DNA from: Sphingomonas sp. SORGH_AS_0879
Lineage (GTDB): Bacteria > Pseudomonadota > Alphaproteobacteria > Sphingomonadales > Sphingomonadaceae
Assembly (NCBI RefSeq): GCF_030819175.1
Contig: NZ_JAUTBJ010000002.1
Location: 630,001 to 694,000 of the forward strand
Direction of reading: 5' to 3'
DNA: 64,000 bases
Below are positions 31,302 through 40,583 of this stretch, one piece after another (the first letter of the stretch is position 1; every line of letters starts with the position of its first letter). The translations under genes and the position numbers were made by a program. Under the pieces are notes generated by a model. The model was not told where the DNA came from, ran no database searches, and saw only the letters and a list, made by a program, of their open reading frames with translations.

Positions 31302-33341
31302 TCACACCCCCGTGGCTCGCGGCGCCGTGCACGGCACATTGTCGGCGGTCCAGTCGATTTCGTCGGGCGTGGGGACTTTCTCGCCCTTGCCGATGTCCGC
31401 TTTTTTTCCGGTCGGGGTGTAGGTGATATAGCCCTTGCTGTTGTCGAAGGCGGCGATGCGGGCATTGTCGCGTTCGGCGGTGGCGACGTCGATTTCCGTC
31501 TGTTCGGTGCGCGAGCCGCGGATCATGCGGATCGTGCCGTCGCGCATCTCCCAGGCGCGGTAATAATCATGGCCGAACAGCCGCTGGTCGAAGCTGGCCG
31601 TCGCCGACCATTGCCGGGCCTCCGTCCCGCCGGGCAGGCGGATGCTGGTGGCGTAGCAGTCATAGCTGGGCTTGGTGTAGAAGGGCACGTCCTTGCGCGC
31701 ATCGGCGCCCCGACTGCGCCGGTCGGGCGGGCTGAAGCCGCCGCCGGGCAGCGCCAGCGATCTGGTCCCGTCCGTGCCATTTTCCCAATCGACGTTGCCG
31801 GTGCCCTTGATGGTCAGGATGCTCGCCTGGGCCTTCTGGTCGTAGTGCCATGTGACGCTGTCGATCGCCTGCCAGAATTCGCCGACCGCGTTCTGGCGCA
31901 GCGTGTCGAGCAGTTGTGCCGGGGTGATGGCGGAGAATTGCATCTGCTGCTGCAATCCCTCCACCCCGCGCGTGATGGTGGTGGAGGTCAGCGTGGCGGG
32001 CTTGTCGAACCCGGCGCGCGCGTCGATCTCGGTCAGCGTGATCTCGTCAGGCACCTTGGCCATATGCCGGTCCAGCTTCTCCAGGCCATGGCCCGTGGCC
32101 GTCAGCGGCAGCACCCATTGTACCGGAAAGACCGGCCGCGCGGCGGGCGTCGCCACGGCGGGCAAGGTGCCGTCCAGCCAATAGCTCTGGCCGTCGATAT
32201 GCGCACGGACCAGCACATGGTCGAACAGGCCGGGATTGGGCAGATGCTGGTCGAAGCCGTCGTCGCCGCCGCTGGAATTGACGATCACCGGCTCCGCCTC
32301 GATCCCCATGTCGCGGAGCAGGGCGAGCAGCAGCGCCGTCTTGCCCTTGCAGTCGCCATAGCGGCGCTGCCACGTCTCGTCGGCGCCGGCCGGGGTCAGG
32401 TTGCCGCCGTTCAGCCCGACATAGATGTAGCGAACATTCTGCTGGACCAGCTTCAGCGCGGCCGCCGCCCGGTCGAGCGGCTTGGGATTTGCGGCGGCGA
32501 TACGGGCGACCTCGGCCTTGAGCGGGGAGGCGGCGGGCAGGGTCGATGCCTTGACGTAGAGCGGCGCGAAATGGCGCGACACCGACTCCCAGTCGGCGAA
32601 GTCGCTATATTCCGCGATCCGTTGCCACTGGTAGCGCGGCGGCGCGTCCTTGGGCGGGGTCAGGGTCGGCGGATTGTCGAAGCGGAGGTCGAGGGCCGTG
32701 TCGCTCCATTGGGCCGCCGAGGCCAGGTCGGGCGTCATCCTGACGTTGGGCTTGTGCCCGGCGTCCCAGCTCAGGCCGACATGATAGCGGCCCGGTGCCG
32801 GGCTGGCGGCCAGCGCCAGCAGCCCGGAGGCCTTGTTGCCCATCACCGGGTCCTTGGAAAAGCTGGTCCATTCGATCTCCAGCTCGTCGCCGACGCGCAG
32901 GTCGGGGACGCGCAGCACGGCGGTCAGCATGCCGTCGAGCTTGGCCTCCTCCAGCTTGTCCTCGCGGCGCAGGATTTCGAACGCGGCGGTCTTGAGCACG
33001 TCGATGGTCTGGCCGTCGCGGATGACGGTGATGCCATGGACGATCGGCGGCCCGGCGGCCGGATCCCAGGCCAGCGAGACATTGCCGATCTGAAGCGCAT
33101 TGGATTGCAGGATCTTGACGCGGTAGCCCAGATATTGGGCCTGCCCCTTGTCGTCGAGATGCGCCTCGACATCCTGGCGGCGGATGAAGACCGGGCCGCC
33201 GGCATCCGCGGGGACGGCCAGGGGTTCGGACCGGGTGGCCCAGGCGGGCAGGGGCCCGCGCCGGACCCGGTCGGCCTGTCCTTGCGCCGTTCCGACCGCC
33301 AGCATCGACACCAGCGCCATCGCCATCATCCGCACCGTCAT
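31302..33341 (-). CDS. DUF3857 / transglutaminase-like periplasmic protein
   Basis: A 679-residue precursor. Signal peptide 'MAMALVSMLAVGTAQG'. Residues ~55-220 are the DUF3857 domain. A transglutaminase core follows at ~290-400 with catalytic Cys in 'QRRYGDCKGKTALLLALLRD', His in 'LFDHVLVRAHID' and Asp in 'YWLDGT'. The C-terminal part is beta-rich (DUF2569-like position, ending 'YTPTGKKADIGKGE'). Such proteins occur in sphingomonads as exported proteins of unknown substrate. The gene runs toward the island's right end. Confidence 0.88.
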   Translation of the reverse strand: MTVRMMAMALVSMLAVGTAQGQADRVRRGPLPAWATRSEPLAVPADAGGPVFIRRQDVEAHLDDKGQAQYLGYRVKILQSNALQIGNVSLAWDPAAGPPIVHGITVIRDGQTIDVLKTAAFEILRREDKLEEAKLDGMLTAVLRVPDLRVGDELEIEWTSFSKDPVMGNKASGLLALAASPAPGRYHVGLSWDAGHKPNVRMTPDLASAAQWSDTALDLRFDNPPTLTPPKDAPPRYQWQRIAEYSDFADWESVSRHFAPLYVKASTLPAASPLKAEVARIAAANPKPLDRAAAALKLVQQNVRYIYVGLNGGNLTPAGADETWQRRYGDCKGKTALLLALLRDMGIEAEPVIVNSSGGDDGFDQHLPNPGLFDHVLVRAHIDGQSYWLDGTLPAVATPAARPVFPVQWVLPLTATGHGLEKLDRHMAKVPDEITLTEIDARAGFDKPATLTSTTITRGVEGLQQQMQFSAITPAQLLDTLRQNAVGEFWQAIDSVTWHYDQKAQASILTIKGTGNVDWENGTDGTRSLALPGGGFSPPDRRSRGADARKDVPFYTKPSYDCYATSIRLPGGTEARQWSATASFDQRLFGHDYYRAWEMRDGTIRMIRGSRTEQTEIDVATAERDNARIAAFDNSKGYITYTPTGKKADIGKGEKVPTPDEIDWTADNVPCTAPRATGV

Positions 33342-33486
33342 CCCCCCCCAATCCCGTCATCGGCCCCGGGCGGCATAGTGACAGAAGCTTCGCCCGGTTC
33401 AAGCCGGGGCCGGTGCTTGCCCGGTCGCGGCGGAACGTGCATCGACGGACGCATTGCCGCAGAGCGACCGACCATGAGGAGTCCCG

Positions 33487-34791
33487 ATGCCCGTCACCGA
33501 TATCGCCACCCGCGTCTATAATCACGGCTGGCGGCTGGACCCGGTCGTGCGCAGCCTGCTCGACACCGATTTCTACAAGCTGCTGATGCTTCAGATGATC
33601 CGGCAGCTTCATCCGGAGGTCCATGCGACCTTCTCGCTGATCAACCGCAGCACGTCGGTCCGGCTGGCCGAGGTGATCGACGAGCGGGAATTGCGCGAGC
33701 AACTGGACCACGCCCGCACGCTCCGCTTCACCAAGAAGGAGCTGATCTGGCTGGCGGGCAACAGCTTTTACGGCAAGCAGCGGATGTTCAAGCCCGAGTT
33801 CATCGACTGGCTGGCCCGCTTCCAACTGCCCGATTACGAGCTGCGCACGGTCGACGGCCAGTTCGAGCTGCATTTCGACGGCCCTTGGGCACAGACGACG
33901 ATGTGGGAAATTCCCGCGCTCGCCATCGTCAACGAGCTCCGCTCGCGCGCCGCGCTGAAGGGCAAGGGGCGGTTCGAGCTCGACATCCTCTATGCCCGCG
34001 CCAAGGCCAAGCTGTGGGACAAGGTGGAACGGTTGCGCGAATTGCCCGACCTTGTCCTCTCCGACTTCGGGACGCGGCGGCGGCACGGTTTCCTGTGGCA
34101 GCGCTGGTGCGTCGAGGCACTGAAGGAAGGGCTGGGCGATCGCTTCATCGGCTCGTCCAACGTGCTGCTGGCGATGGACAACGACCTGGAGGCGATCGGC
34201 ACCAACGCGCATGAACTGCCCATGGTGATGGCCGCGCTGGCCCCCGACGATGCCGGGGTGGCGGCGGCGCCTTACCGCGTGCTGGAGGAGTGGCAGGCGC
34301 TGTATGACGGCAATCTGCGCATCGCCCTGCCCGATGCGTTCGGGACCAGCGCCTTCCTGCGCAACGCCCCCGACTGGCTGGCGGACTGGACCGGCTTCCG
34401 CCCCGATTCGATGCCGCCGATCGAAGGGGGCGAGCAGATCATCGCCTGGTGGAAGCAGCTTGGCCGCGACCCGAAGACCAAGCTGCTGATCTTTTCCGAC
34501 GGCATGGATGTGGACAGCATCGAGGCGACCTATCGCCATTTCCATGGCCGGGTGCGGATGAGCTTCGGCTGGGGCACCAACCTGACCAACGACTTCCGGG
34601 GATGCGATCCGGCGGGCGAGGCGGGGCTGGAGCCGATCTCGCTGGTCGCCAAGGTCATCAGCGCGGACGGGCGACCGGCGGTCAAACTGTCCGACAACCC
34701 CGCCAAGGCGACCGGCCGGCCGGACGAGATCGAACGCTATCTGCGGATATTCGGGCAGGAAGGGCGCCACGCGTCTGCGGTCACCGTGTAG
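33487..34791 (+). CDS. pncB: Nicotinate phosphoribosyltransferase
   Basis: A 434-residue enzyme of NAD salvage joining nicotinate to PRPP. Family marks: '[16 protein letters not shown]' at the N-terminus, '[17 protein letters not shown]' carrying the autophosphorylated His region, '[13 protein letters not shown]', and '[17 protein letters not shown]' with '[14 protein letters not shown]' at the PRPP site. Ribosome site GAGGAG is seven bases before ATG. It stands alone, divergent from the transglutaminase gene. Confidence 0.95.
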   Translation: MPVTDIATRVYNHGWRLDPVVRSLLDTDFYKLLMLQMIRQLHPEVHATFSLINRSTSVRLAEVIDERELREQLDHARTLRFTKKELIWLAGNSFYGKQRMFKPEFIDWLARFQLPDYELRTVDGQFELHFDGPWAQTTMWEIPALAIVNELRSRAALKGKGRFELDILYARAKAKLWDKVERLRELPDLVLSDFGTRRRHGFLWQRWCVEALKEGLGDRFIGSSNVLLAMDNDLEAIGTNAHELPMVMAALAPDDAGVAAAPYRVLEEWQALYDGNLRIALPDAFGTSAFLRNAPDWLADWTGFRPDSMPPIEGGEQIIAWWKQLGRDPKTKLLIFSDGMDVDSIEATYRHFHGRVRMSFGWGTNLTNDFRGCDPAGEAGLEPISLVAKVISADGRPAVKLSDNPAKATGRPDEIERYLRIFGQEGRHASAVTV

Positions 34792-34794
34792 GCC

Positions 34795-34934
34795 GATACG
34801 ATCCTCCCCGGCACGGGGAGGGGGACCGCCGCGAAGCGGTGGTGGAGGGCGCGCGCCGCTAGGGACATCTTATGAGGAAACCCCTCCGGCAGGGCTACAC
34901 CCTGCCCCTTCCCTGTGCTGGGGAGGATCGTATC
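34795..34934. repeat. REP-like palindromic repeat after pncB
   Basis: gatacgatcctcccc (34795-34809) is repeated inverted at 34920-34934. Within are 'ggggagggggaccgccgcga' / 'agcggtggtggaggg', the same unit as at 7198 and 61204. Likely a mobile REP-type element; may also terminate pncB transcription. Confidence 0.65.
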
Positions 34935-35029
34935 GACTTTGGTCTATGATGGTGGTGCCCCGTGGCGGCGCATGGTAACTTCATGAAATGGCGGGACGAC
35001 ATCGCCTGGCCGGATCAAGGGAGAAGACC

Positions 35030-36121
35030 ATGCGCAACGCCGATCGTCGGACCATCATCGCGGGGTTGGGAGCGGGGCTCGCTTTGGCGGCGGGCAATGC
35101 CTGTGCCGCGCCGCGCGGACGCAAGATCGGTTATGCGATCGTCGGGCTGGGCAGCTATGCCGAACTGATCATGTCCAAATTCGCGGAATGCGATCAATCG
35201 CGGCTGGTCGCGCTGGTCAGCGGGACGCCCGAAAAGCTGAAGCGCTTCGGCGAGAAATACGGCATCCCCGAAAGCCATCGCTACAGCTATCAGACGTTCG
35301 ACCGCATCCGCGACAATCCGGATATCGACGTCGTCTATGTGATCCTGCCCAATTCCCTGCACGCGGAATATACGGTGCGCGCCGCGCAGGCTGGCAAGCA
35401 TGTGATGTGCGAAAAGCCGATGGCGGTGTCGGTGGCCGAGTGCCGCACGATGATCGAGGCGTGCCGCAAGGCAGGGCGCAAGCTGATGATCGGCTATCGC
35501 TCGCGGTTCGAGCCGCACAACCGGTTGGCGATCGATCTGGCGCAGAAGGGTTTCGTCGGGCCGACGCGGATCATCACCGCCGACCACGGCTTCAACGCGC
35601 GGCCCAACCAGTGGCGGCTCGACCGGGCGCTGTCGGGCGGCGGGTCGCTGATGGATATCGGCATCTACAGCCTCAACGCCGTCCGCTATCTGACCGGAGA
35701 GGAACCGGTGGAGGTCAGCGCGATCGAGGCGACCGACCGCAACGACCCGCGCTTCCGCACCGTCGAGGACCGGATCAGCTTCCTGCTGCGCTTCCCCTCG
35801 GGGATCGAGACGACCTGCGTGTCGAGCTACAGCTCCAACCACAATATGTACCGCGTGACCGGGACCGAGGGCTGGATCGAACTGGAGCCCGCCACCTCCT
35901 ACGAGGGGCAGAAGATGTGGATTCGTCGCGACGGTCGTACCGAGGAGCGACAGGTCCCGGCAGGCAAGGGCCAGCATGCCGGGCAACTCGATCACCTGGC
36001 CGAGTGCATCCTGAACGACACCAAGCCCCTGGTGGCGGGCGAGGAAGGGCTGGCGGACATGAAGGTGATCGAGGCGATCTACCGCTCCGCGCGGGAGGGG
36101 CGGCGGATCGCCATCGCCTGA
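35030..36121 (+). CDS. Tat-exported Gfo/Idh/MocA oxidoreductase (glucose-fructose oxidoreductase-like)
   Basis: Encodes 363 residues from ATG 35030, chosen for GGGAGA at 35019-35024 and a proper Tat signal: 'DRRTIIAGLGAGLALAAG' then 'ACAA'. The Rossmann fold starts at 'YAIVGLGSYAE', with 'VVYVILPNSLHAEY' and the catalytic 'AGKHVMCEKPMAVS'. The C-terminal domain has 'GGGSLMDIGIYSLNAVRYLT'. It resembles Zymomonas glucose-fructose oxidoreductase, a periplasmic enzyme with bound NADP; the sugar used here is unknown. Confidence 0.9.
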   Translation: MRNADRRTIIAGLGAGLALAAGNACAAPRGRKIGYAIVGLGSYAELIMSKFAECDQSRLVALVSGTPEKLKRFGEKYGIPESHRYSYQTFDRIRDNPDIDVVYVILPNSLHAEYTVRAAQAGKHVMCEKPMAVSVAECRTMIEACRKAGRKLMIGYRSRFEPHNRLAIDLAQKGFVGPTRIITADHGFNARPNQWRLDRALSGGGSLMDIGIYSLNAVRYLTGEEPVEVSAIEATDRNDPRFRTVEDRISFLLRFPSGIETTCVSSYSSNHNMYRVTGTEGWIELEPATSYEGQKMWIRRDGRTEERQVPAGKGQHAGQLDHLAECILNDTKPLVAGEEGLADMKVIEAIYRSAREGRRIAIA

Positions 36122-36150
36122 TCCCGGTCATGCCTCCAGGGGGCGCCCCG

Positions 36151-36501
36151 ATGAACCACCATGTCGTCGCCATCGTCCCCGCCGACGATCTGGATGCCAG
36201 CACCGCCTTTTACCGGCTGCTGGGTTTCGAGGTGGCGGCCGATTTCGGCGGCTATCGCATCCTGGAGGACGGGCAGGGCTGGCACCTGCATCTGAACCAC
36301 ATGCCGGGCTGGCCGCCACGGGTGGAGGACAACCCCTTCGGCCTCTATCTCTATGTCGAGGATGTCGATGCGGTCGCCGACCGGGTGCGCGACCGCATCA
36401 TCGAGCGGGGTGCCCCGCACGCCAAACCCTGAGGCACCTATGAATTCGCGGTGAGCGATCCCAGCGGGGTGCTGGTGCGGATCGGCCACATCATCCGCTG
36501 A
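36151..36501 (+). pseudogene. VOC/glyoxalase-like protein with in-frame TGA
   Basis: From ATG 36151 the frame encodes a typical vicinal-oxygen-chelate domain ('VVAIVPADDLDASTAFYRLL', 'WHLHLNHMPGWPP', 'GLYLYVEDVDAVADRVRD') up to a TGA at 36430-36432 after 'PHAKP'. The same frame then continues 'GTYEFAVSDPSGVLVRIGHI' to a stop at 36501, the normal end of the family. Relatives have Trp here ('PWGTYEF'), so TGG to TGA is the likely change. ATG 36130 is an alternative start. Confidence 0.78.
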
Positions 36502-36555
36502 CGCCGCCGGGAGGCTGTTCGGATACGCGCCCGCAGCGCGCTCGCAAACGGCCCC

Positions 36556-36735
36556 TCAGTGCAGCTTGGCGATCGACAGCCCGTCTTCCTTCGCGCGCGC
36601 CTTTACCGACTCCTCGCTCCGGGTCAGCGCCTTGGCGATCGCCTTCAGCGCCATGCCCTTCTTGGCAAGCGTATGGAGTTTCTGAATTTCGTCGGTCCGC
36701 CAGGGCTGGCGGTGTCTTTCAAAACGTTCGGCCAT
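36556..36735 (-). CDS. Small SANT/HTH-like DNA-binding protein, 59 aa
   Basis: 'RQPWRTDEIQKLHTLAKKGM' followed by 'ALKAIAKALTRSEESVKARA' has the Trp spacing and helix pattern of a Myb/SANT or GcrA-like N-terminal helix-turn-helix. The start chosen gives 'MAERFERHRQPW'; a longer form from 36798 adds 21 residues. Function unknown. The gene runs away from the TonB-receptor gene. Confidence 0.6.
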   Translation of the reverse strand: MAERFERHRQPWRTDEIQKLHTLAKKGMALKAIAKALTRSEESVKARAKEDGLSIAKLH

Positions 36736-36900
36736 CTCGCTGATATAGGCCGATGCCGCCCCGCTTACCATGACCCATGGAGGGCCTGAGCGGCGCATGA
36801 TGACTCGCTTACAAATGCGTCATGCGGTGCGACTCCGCTTGCCTTCGTATCGCGGTGCAGCGAAGCAGGACGTCACCGGGAGACTATATATCATGCGAGT

Positions 36901-39042
36901 ATGTCCATGCGTCTTTATGCCCTGCTCTGCTGTGTCGCCTCGTCCGCAATAGCCGTTCCGGCGCTCGCCCAGACGCGCGGCGTCCCCACGCCCGATACCG
37001 ACCAGACGCAGGCGAGCGGTGACACCAGCGATATCGTCGTCACCGCCAAGCGGCTCGACAATGCCCGCGCGCATATCCAGCCGAGCCTGGGCGCGTCGAA
37101 TTACGAGATCACCAGCGACACGATCAAGGCGCTGCCCGGCGGCGAGAACCAGCAGTTCAACCAGATCCTGCTTCAGGCCCCCGGCGTGGTGCAGGACGGC
37201 TTTGGCCAGTTCCATGTCCGCGACGACCATAACGGCCTGCAATATCGCATCAATGGCACCATCCTGCCCGAAGGGCTGGCGGTGTTCGGCCAGACCCTGT
37301 CGCCGCGCCTGGTAGACAAGGTCAACATCCTGACCGGCGCGCTTCCCGCCCAATATGGCCTTCGCACGGCGGGGGTGATCGACATCACCACCAAGAGCGG
37401 GCTGTTCGACAATGGCGGCACCGCGTCCCTCTATGGCGGCAGCCATAACACCATCCAGCCCAGCCTGACCTATGGCGGCTCGACGGGCAGCACCAACTAT
37501 TTCGTTTCGGGCGATTACCGGCATAGCGGGCTGGGCATCGAGAGCGTCGATGGCCGCTCCAACCCGGTGCATGACGATACTGACCAGTATCAGGCCTTCA
37601 CCTATATCGACCATATCCTGGACGATCAGAACCGGGTGTCGTTCGTCGGCGGTTATTCCAACCAGTGGTTCCAGATCCCCAACCCGGTCGGCCAGCAGCC
37701 CAGCGGCACCTGGACCGTCGGCGGGCAGAGCGCCTTTCCCAGCGAGACGCTGAACGAGACGCAGTTAGAGAAGACGGGCTTCGGCCAGATCGCCTTCCTC
37801 CACGATGCCGAACCGCTGACCGTGCAGGCGTCGCTGTTCGCGCGCTATTCCTCTCTGCGCTACCGCCCCGACGTGCTGGGCGAGTTGCTGTATAATGGCC
37901 AGGCGCAACAGGCGTACAAGCAGGACTTCGCGATCGGCGGACAGGTCGATGCGGTCTATCATGTCGGCGCCGCCCATACGTTGCGCGGCGGCTTGCTGGT
38001 GACGCGGGACCGTTCGACCAGCGATACCACGACCAGCGTCTTGCCCGTCGATGCGAACGGCAACCAGGCGGGCGAGCCGATCGCGATCGTCGACAATGGC
38101 GGCAAGACCGCGACCAGCTTCAGCGCCTATCTTCAGGACGAATGGAAGCTGCTGCCCCGGCTGACGCTCAACTATGGCGCGCGCTACGATCTCTATAACG
38201 GCTATCGGCGCGAGGGGCAGTTGTCGCCGCGCGTCAATCTCGTTTGGCAGCCCGGCGATACCTATACGCTGCATGCGGGCTATTCGCGCTATTTCGTGCC
38301 GCCGCCCTTCGAACTGGTCGGCAGCACCAGCATCGCCAAGTTCGTCGGCACCAGCGCCTATCCGGCCGTCACCGACAACACCGTGCCTTTCGCCGAGCGG
38401 CAGGATTATTTCGACGCCGGGTTCCAGGCGAAGCTCAGCCGTTACTTCACCTATGGCATCGACGCCTATTATCGCATCTCGAAGAACCTGATCGATGAAG
38501 GGCAGTTCGGCGCGCCGATCATCCTGACCCCGTTCAACTATTCCCAGGGACGCATCGGCGGGATCGAGGCGAATATGAGCTATGCGCGCGGCGGCCTGCT
38601 CGCCTATGCCAATTTCGCGGCGGCCAAGGCCAAGGGGCGCAACATCGTCTCCAGCCAGTTCAGCTTCGGCCAGGACGATCTCGACTATATCGCACGGCAT
38701 TATATCTATCTGGATCACGACCAGACATTCACCGGATCGGCGGGCCTGTCCTATGCCTTTGCGGAAGGGACAAAGCTGGGCGGCAGCATGATCTATGGCT
38801 CGGGCTTGCGGCGGGACGACGACGTCAATTCCATCCCCAACGGCGCGAAGCTGTCACCCTATGCGCAATTCAACCTGACCGCGAGCCAGCATCTGGCGGG
38901 GCCGAATCTCGATATCCGCTTCGACGTGATCAACCTGCTGGACCATAAGTACGAAATCCGCGACGGAACCGGCGTGGGTGTCGGTGCGCCGCAATTCGGA
39001 CCGCGTCGCGGCTTTTTCGTCGGCCTGTCCAAGGCGTTCTGA
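36901..39042 (+). CDS. TonB-dependent outer membrane receptor
   Basis: A 713-residue precursor: signal peptide 'LYALLCCVASSAIAV' ending 'ALAQ', a TonB-box-like 'SDIVVTAKRL', a plug domain ('LLQAPGVVQDGFGQFHVRDD', 'INGTILPEG', 'YGLRTAGVIDITTKSG'), then a 22-strand barrel ending in Phe ('GFFVGLSKAF'). No associated uptake operon identifies the ligand; the plug resembles receptors for small organic or metal-chelate ligands. ATG is followed by a second ATG two codons later. Confidence 0.9.
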   Translation: MSMRLYALLCCVASSAIAVPALAQTRGVPTPDTDQTQASGDTSDIVVTAKRLDNARAHIQPSLGASNYEITSDTIKALPGGENQQFNQILLQAPGVVQDGFGQFHVRDDHNGLQYRINGTILPEGLAVFGQTLSPRLVDKVNILTGALPAQYGLRTAGVIDITTKSGLFDNGGTASLYGGSHNTIQPSLTYGGSTGSTNYFVSGDYRHSGLGIESVDGRSNPVHDDTDQYQAFTYIDHILDDQNRVSFVGGYSNQWFQIPNPVGQQPSGTWTVGGQSAFPSETLNETQLEKTGFGQIAFLHDAEPLTVQASLFARYSSLRYRPDVLGELLYNGQAQQAYKQDFAIGGQVDAVYHVGAAHTLRGGLLVTRDRSTSDTTTSVLPVDANGNQAGEPIAIVDNGGKTATSFSAYLQDEWKLLPRLTLNYGARYDLYNGYRREGQLSPRVNLVWQPGDTYTLHAGYSRYFVPPPFELVGSTSIAKFVGTSAYPAVTDNTVPFAERQDYFDAGFQAKLSRYFTYGIDAYYRISKNLIDEGQFGAPIILTPFNYSQGRIGGIEANMSYARGGLLAYANFAAAKAKGRNIVSSQFSFGQDDLDYIARHYIYLDHDQTFTGSAGLSYAFAEGTKLGGSMIYGSGLRRDDDVNSIPNGAKLSPYAQFNLTASQHLAGPNLDIRFDVINLLDHKYEIRDGTGVGVGAPQFGPRRGFFVGLSKAF

Positions 39043-39230
39043 TGAGGTGAAGTTCTCCCCTGTGGGGGTGTTGCTAAAGTCGGCCTTTCACGCCCCCTTC
39101 ATGCCCCACCCCGGCGAAAGCCGGGGCCGGTTGGGACAGGATGGGAGCGGCCATTGCCACGGCTTGCGCCTCTCGCCTATCGGGCGACGGACGACGGGGC
39201 CGGTGCGGCCCGCAGGGGAATGATTAGCCG

Positions 39231-40484
39231 ATGGTGACGCTGGCAACGGGCACGACCTGGGCGATTGCGGGGCTGTCCACCGCGGGCGTCATCGCGCGGC
39301 CGATGCGCTGGCCCGAATGGATCTGGGCGGTGGCGGGGGCGGTGGTGCTGATCGTCCTCGGCCTGATGCCCTGGCAAGAGGCCGGGCAGGCGGTCGGCAA
39401 GGGGCTCGACGTCTATCTCTTTCTGATCGGCATGATGCTGCTGAGCGAGACGGCGCGCGAGCATGGCGCGTTCGACTGGATCGCCGCCACCGCCGTCAAC
39501 ATGGCGGGGCGGTCACGGGCCCGGCTGTTCGCGCTGGTCTATGCGACCGGCGTGATCGTCACGGCCTTCATGTCCAACGACGCGACCGCCGTGGTGCTGA
39601 CTCCCGCCGTGTTCGTCGCGGCGAAAAAGGCCAAGGCCGATCCGCTGCCCCTGCTCTTCGCCTGTGCCCTGATCGCCAATGCGGCGAGCTTCGTGCTGCC
39701 CATTTCCAACCCGGCGAACCTGGTCCTGTACGGGGGGCATATGCCGCCATTGGGGGCGTGGATGAAGGCGTTCGCGCTGCCCTCCATCGCGTCGATCGTC
39801 GTGACCTATGCGGTGCTGCGTTTCACCCAGCGTGAGCGGATCGCGGGGACGTGCGAGGCCGATGTGGTCCGCGATACGCTGACCACCGGCGGCAGGCTGG
39901 CGATCGCGGGGATCGTGCTGACCGCACTGCTGCTCCTCGTCGTGTCGGCGCTCGACGCCGAACTGGGCCTGCCGACCGCGCTGGCGGGGATCGCGACGGC
40001 GGTGATCGTATCGCTGCTGGCGGGACGGTCGCCGCTCGGGCTCGCGCGGCATGTGTCCTGGGGCGTGCTGCCGCTGGTCGCGGGGCTGTTCGTGCTGGTC
40101 GAGGCGCTCGACCGGACCGGCGTGATCGCCTGGGTGGCGCGCGGGCTGCGGGACATGCTGATCGATCCGACGCGCGCGGCGGCGGTGTCGGGGACGGTGC
40201 TGGCCTTTGTTAGCAACGCGATGAACAACCTGCCCGCCGGGCTGATCGCCAGCAGCGCGATTGCGCAGGCGCAGCCGCCGCAGATCGTCACCGACGCGCT
40301 GCTGATCGGGGTGGACCTGGGGCCCAACCTGTCGGTGACGGGCTCGCTGGCGACGATATTGTGGCTCCAGGCGATCCGGCGCGAGGGCGAGGATGTGAGC
40401 TTCCTCGCCTTCCTGAAGGTGGGGGCGGTGGCAATGCCGCTGGCATTGCTGGCGGCGCTGGGGATGCGGTTGGCGATCGGGTGA
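39231..40484 (+). CDS. ArsB/NhaD-type anion permease
   Basis: A 417-residue protein with about eleven transmembrane segments. ArsB-type motifs: 'FMSNDATAVVLTPAVF', 'ACALIANAASFVLPISNPAN' and 'GVDLGPNLSVTGSLATILWL'. These match arsenite-efflux permeases, but no arsR or arsC lies nearby, so another oxyanion or organic anion is possible. The 188 bases before it hold no clear feature. Confidence 0.85.
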   Translation: MVTLATGTTWAIAGLSTAGVIARPMRWPEWIWAVAGAVVLIVLGLMPWQEAGQAVGKGLDVYLFLIGMMLLSETAREHGAFDWIAATAVNMAGRSRARLFALVYATGVIVTAFMSNDATAVVLTPAVFVAAKKAKADPLPLLFACALIANAASFVLPISNPANLVLYGGHMPPLGAWMKAFALPSIASIVVTYAVLRFTQRERIAGTCEADVVRDTLTTGGRLAIAGIVLTALLLLVVSALDAELGLPTALAGIATAVIVSLLAGRSPLGLARHVSWGVLPLVAGLFVLVEALDRTGVIAWVARGLRDMLIDPTRAAAVSGTVLAFVSNAMNNLPAGLIASSAIAQAQPPQIVTDALLIGVDLGPNLSVTGSLATILWLQAIRREGEDVSFLAFLKVGAVAMPLALLAALGMRLAIG

Positions 40485-40492
40485 ATTAATCC

Positions 40493-40581
40493 CAACCTCC
40501 GTTCGCACTGAGCGACGTCGAAGTGCACGCGGGACGCTTTCCCTTGGCCTTCGACTTCGCTCAGGTTGAACGGCGGTGGGG
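40493..40581. repeat. Inverted intergenic repeat, 'cttcgacttcgctcag' family
   Basis: 'gttcgcactgagcgacgtcg' (40501-40520) pairs imperfectly with 'cgacttcgctcaggttgaac' (40551-40570). Same family as 18110-18196. It separates two convergent genes and may terminate both. Confidence 0.6.
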
Positions 40582-40583
40582 CA

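Noticed and set aside
31569..33521. 650-codon open frame on the + strand opposite the DUF3857 protein
   Set aside because: Antisense of a well-supported gene; low-complexity, no start signal.
39231..40484. Arsenic resistance operon
   Set aside because: Only an ArsB-type permease is present; no arsR, arsC or arsA nearby, so an arsenic role is not claimed.
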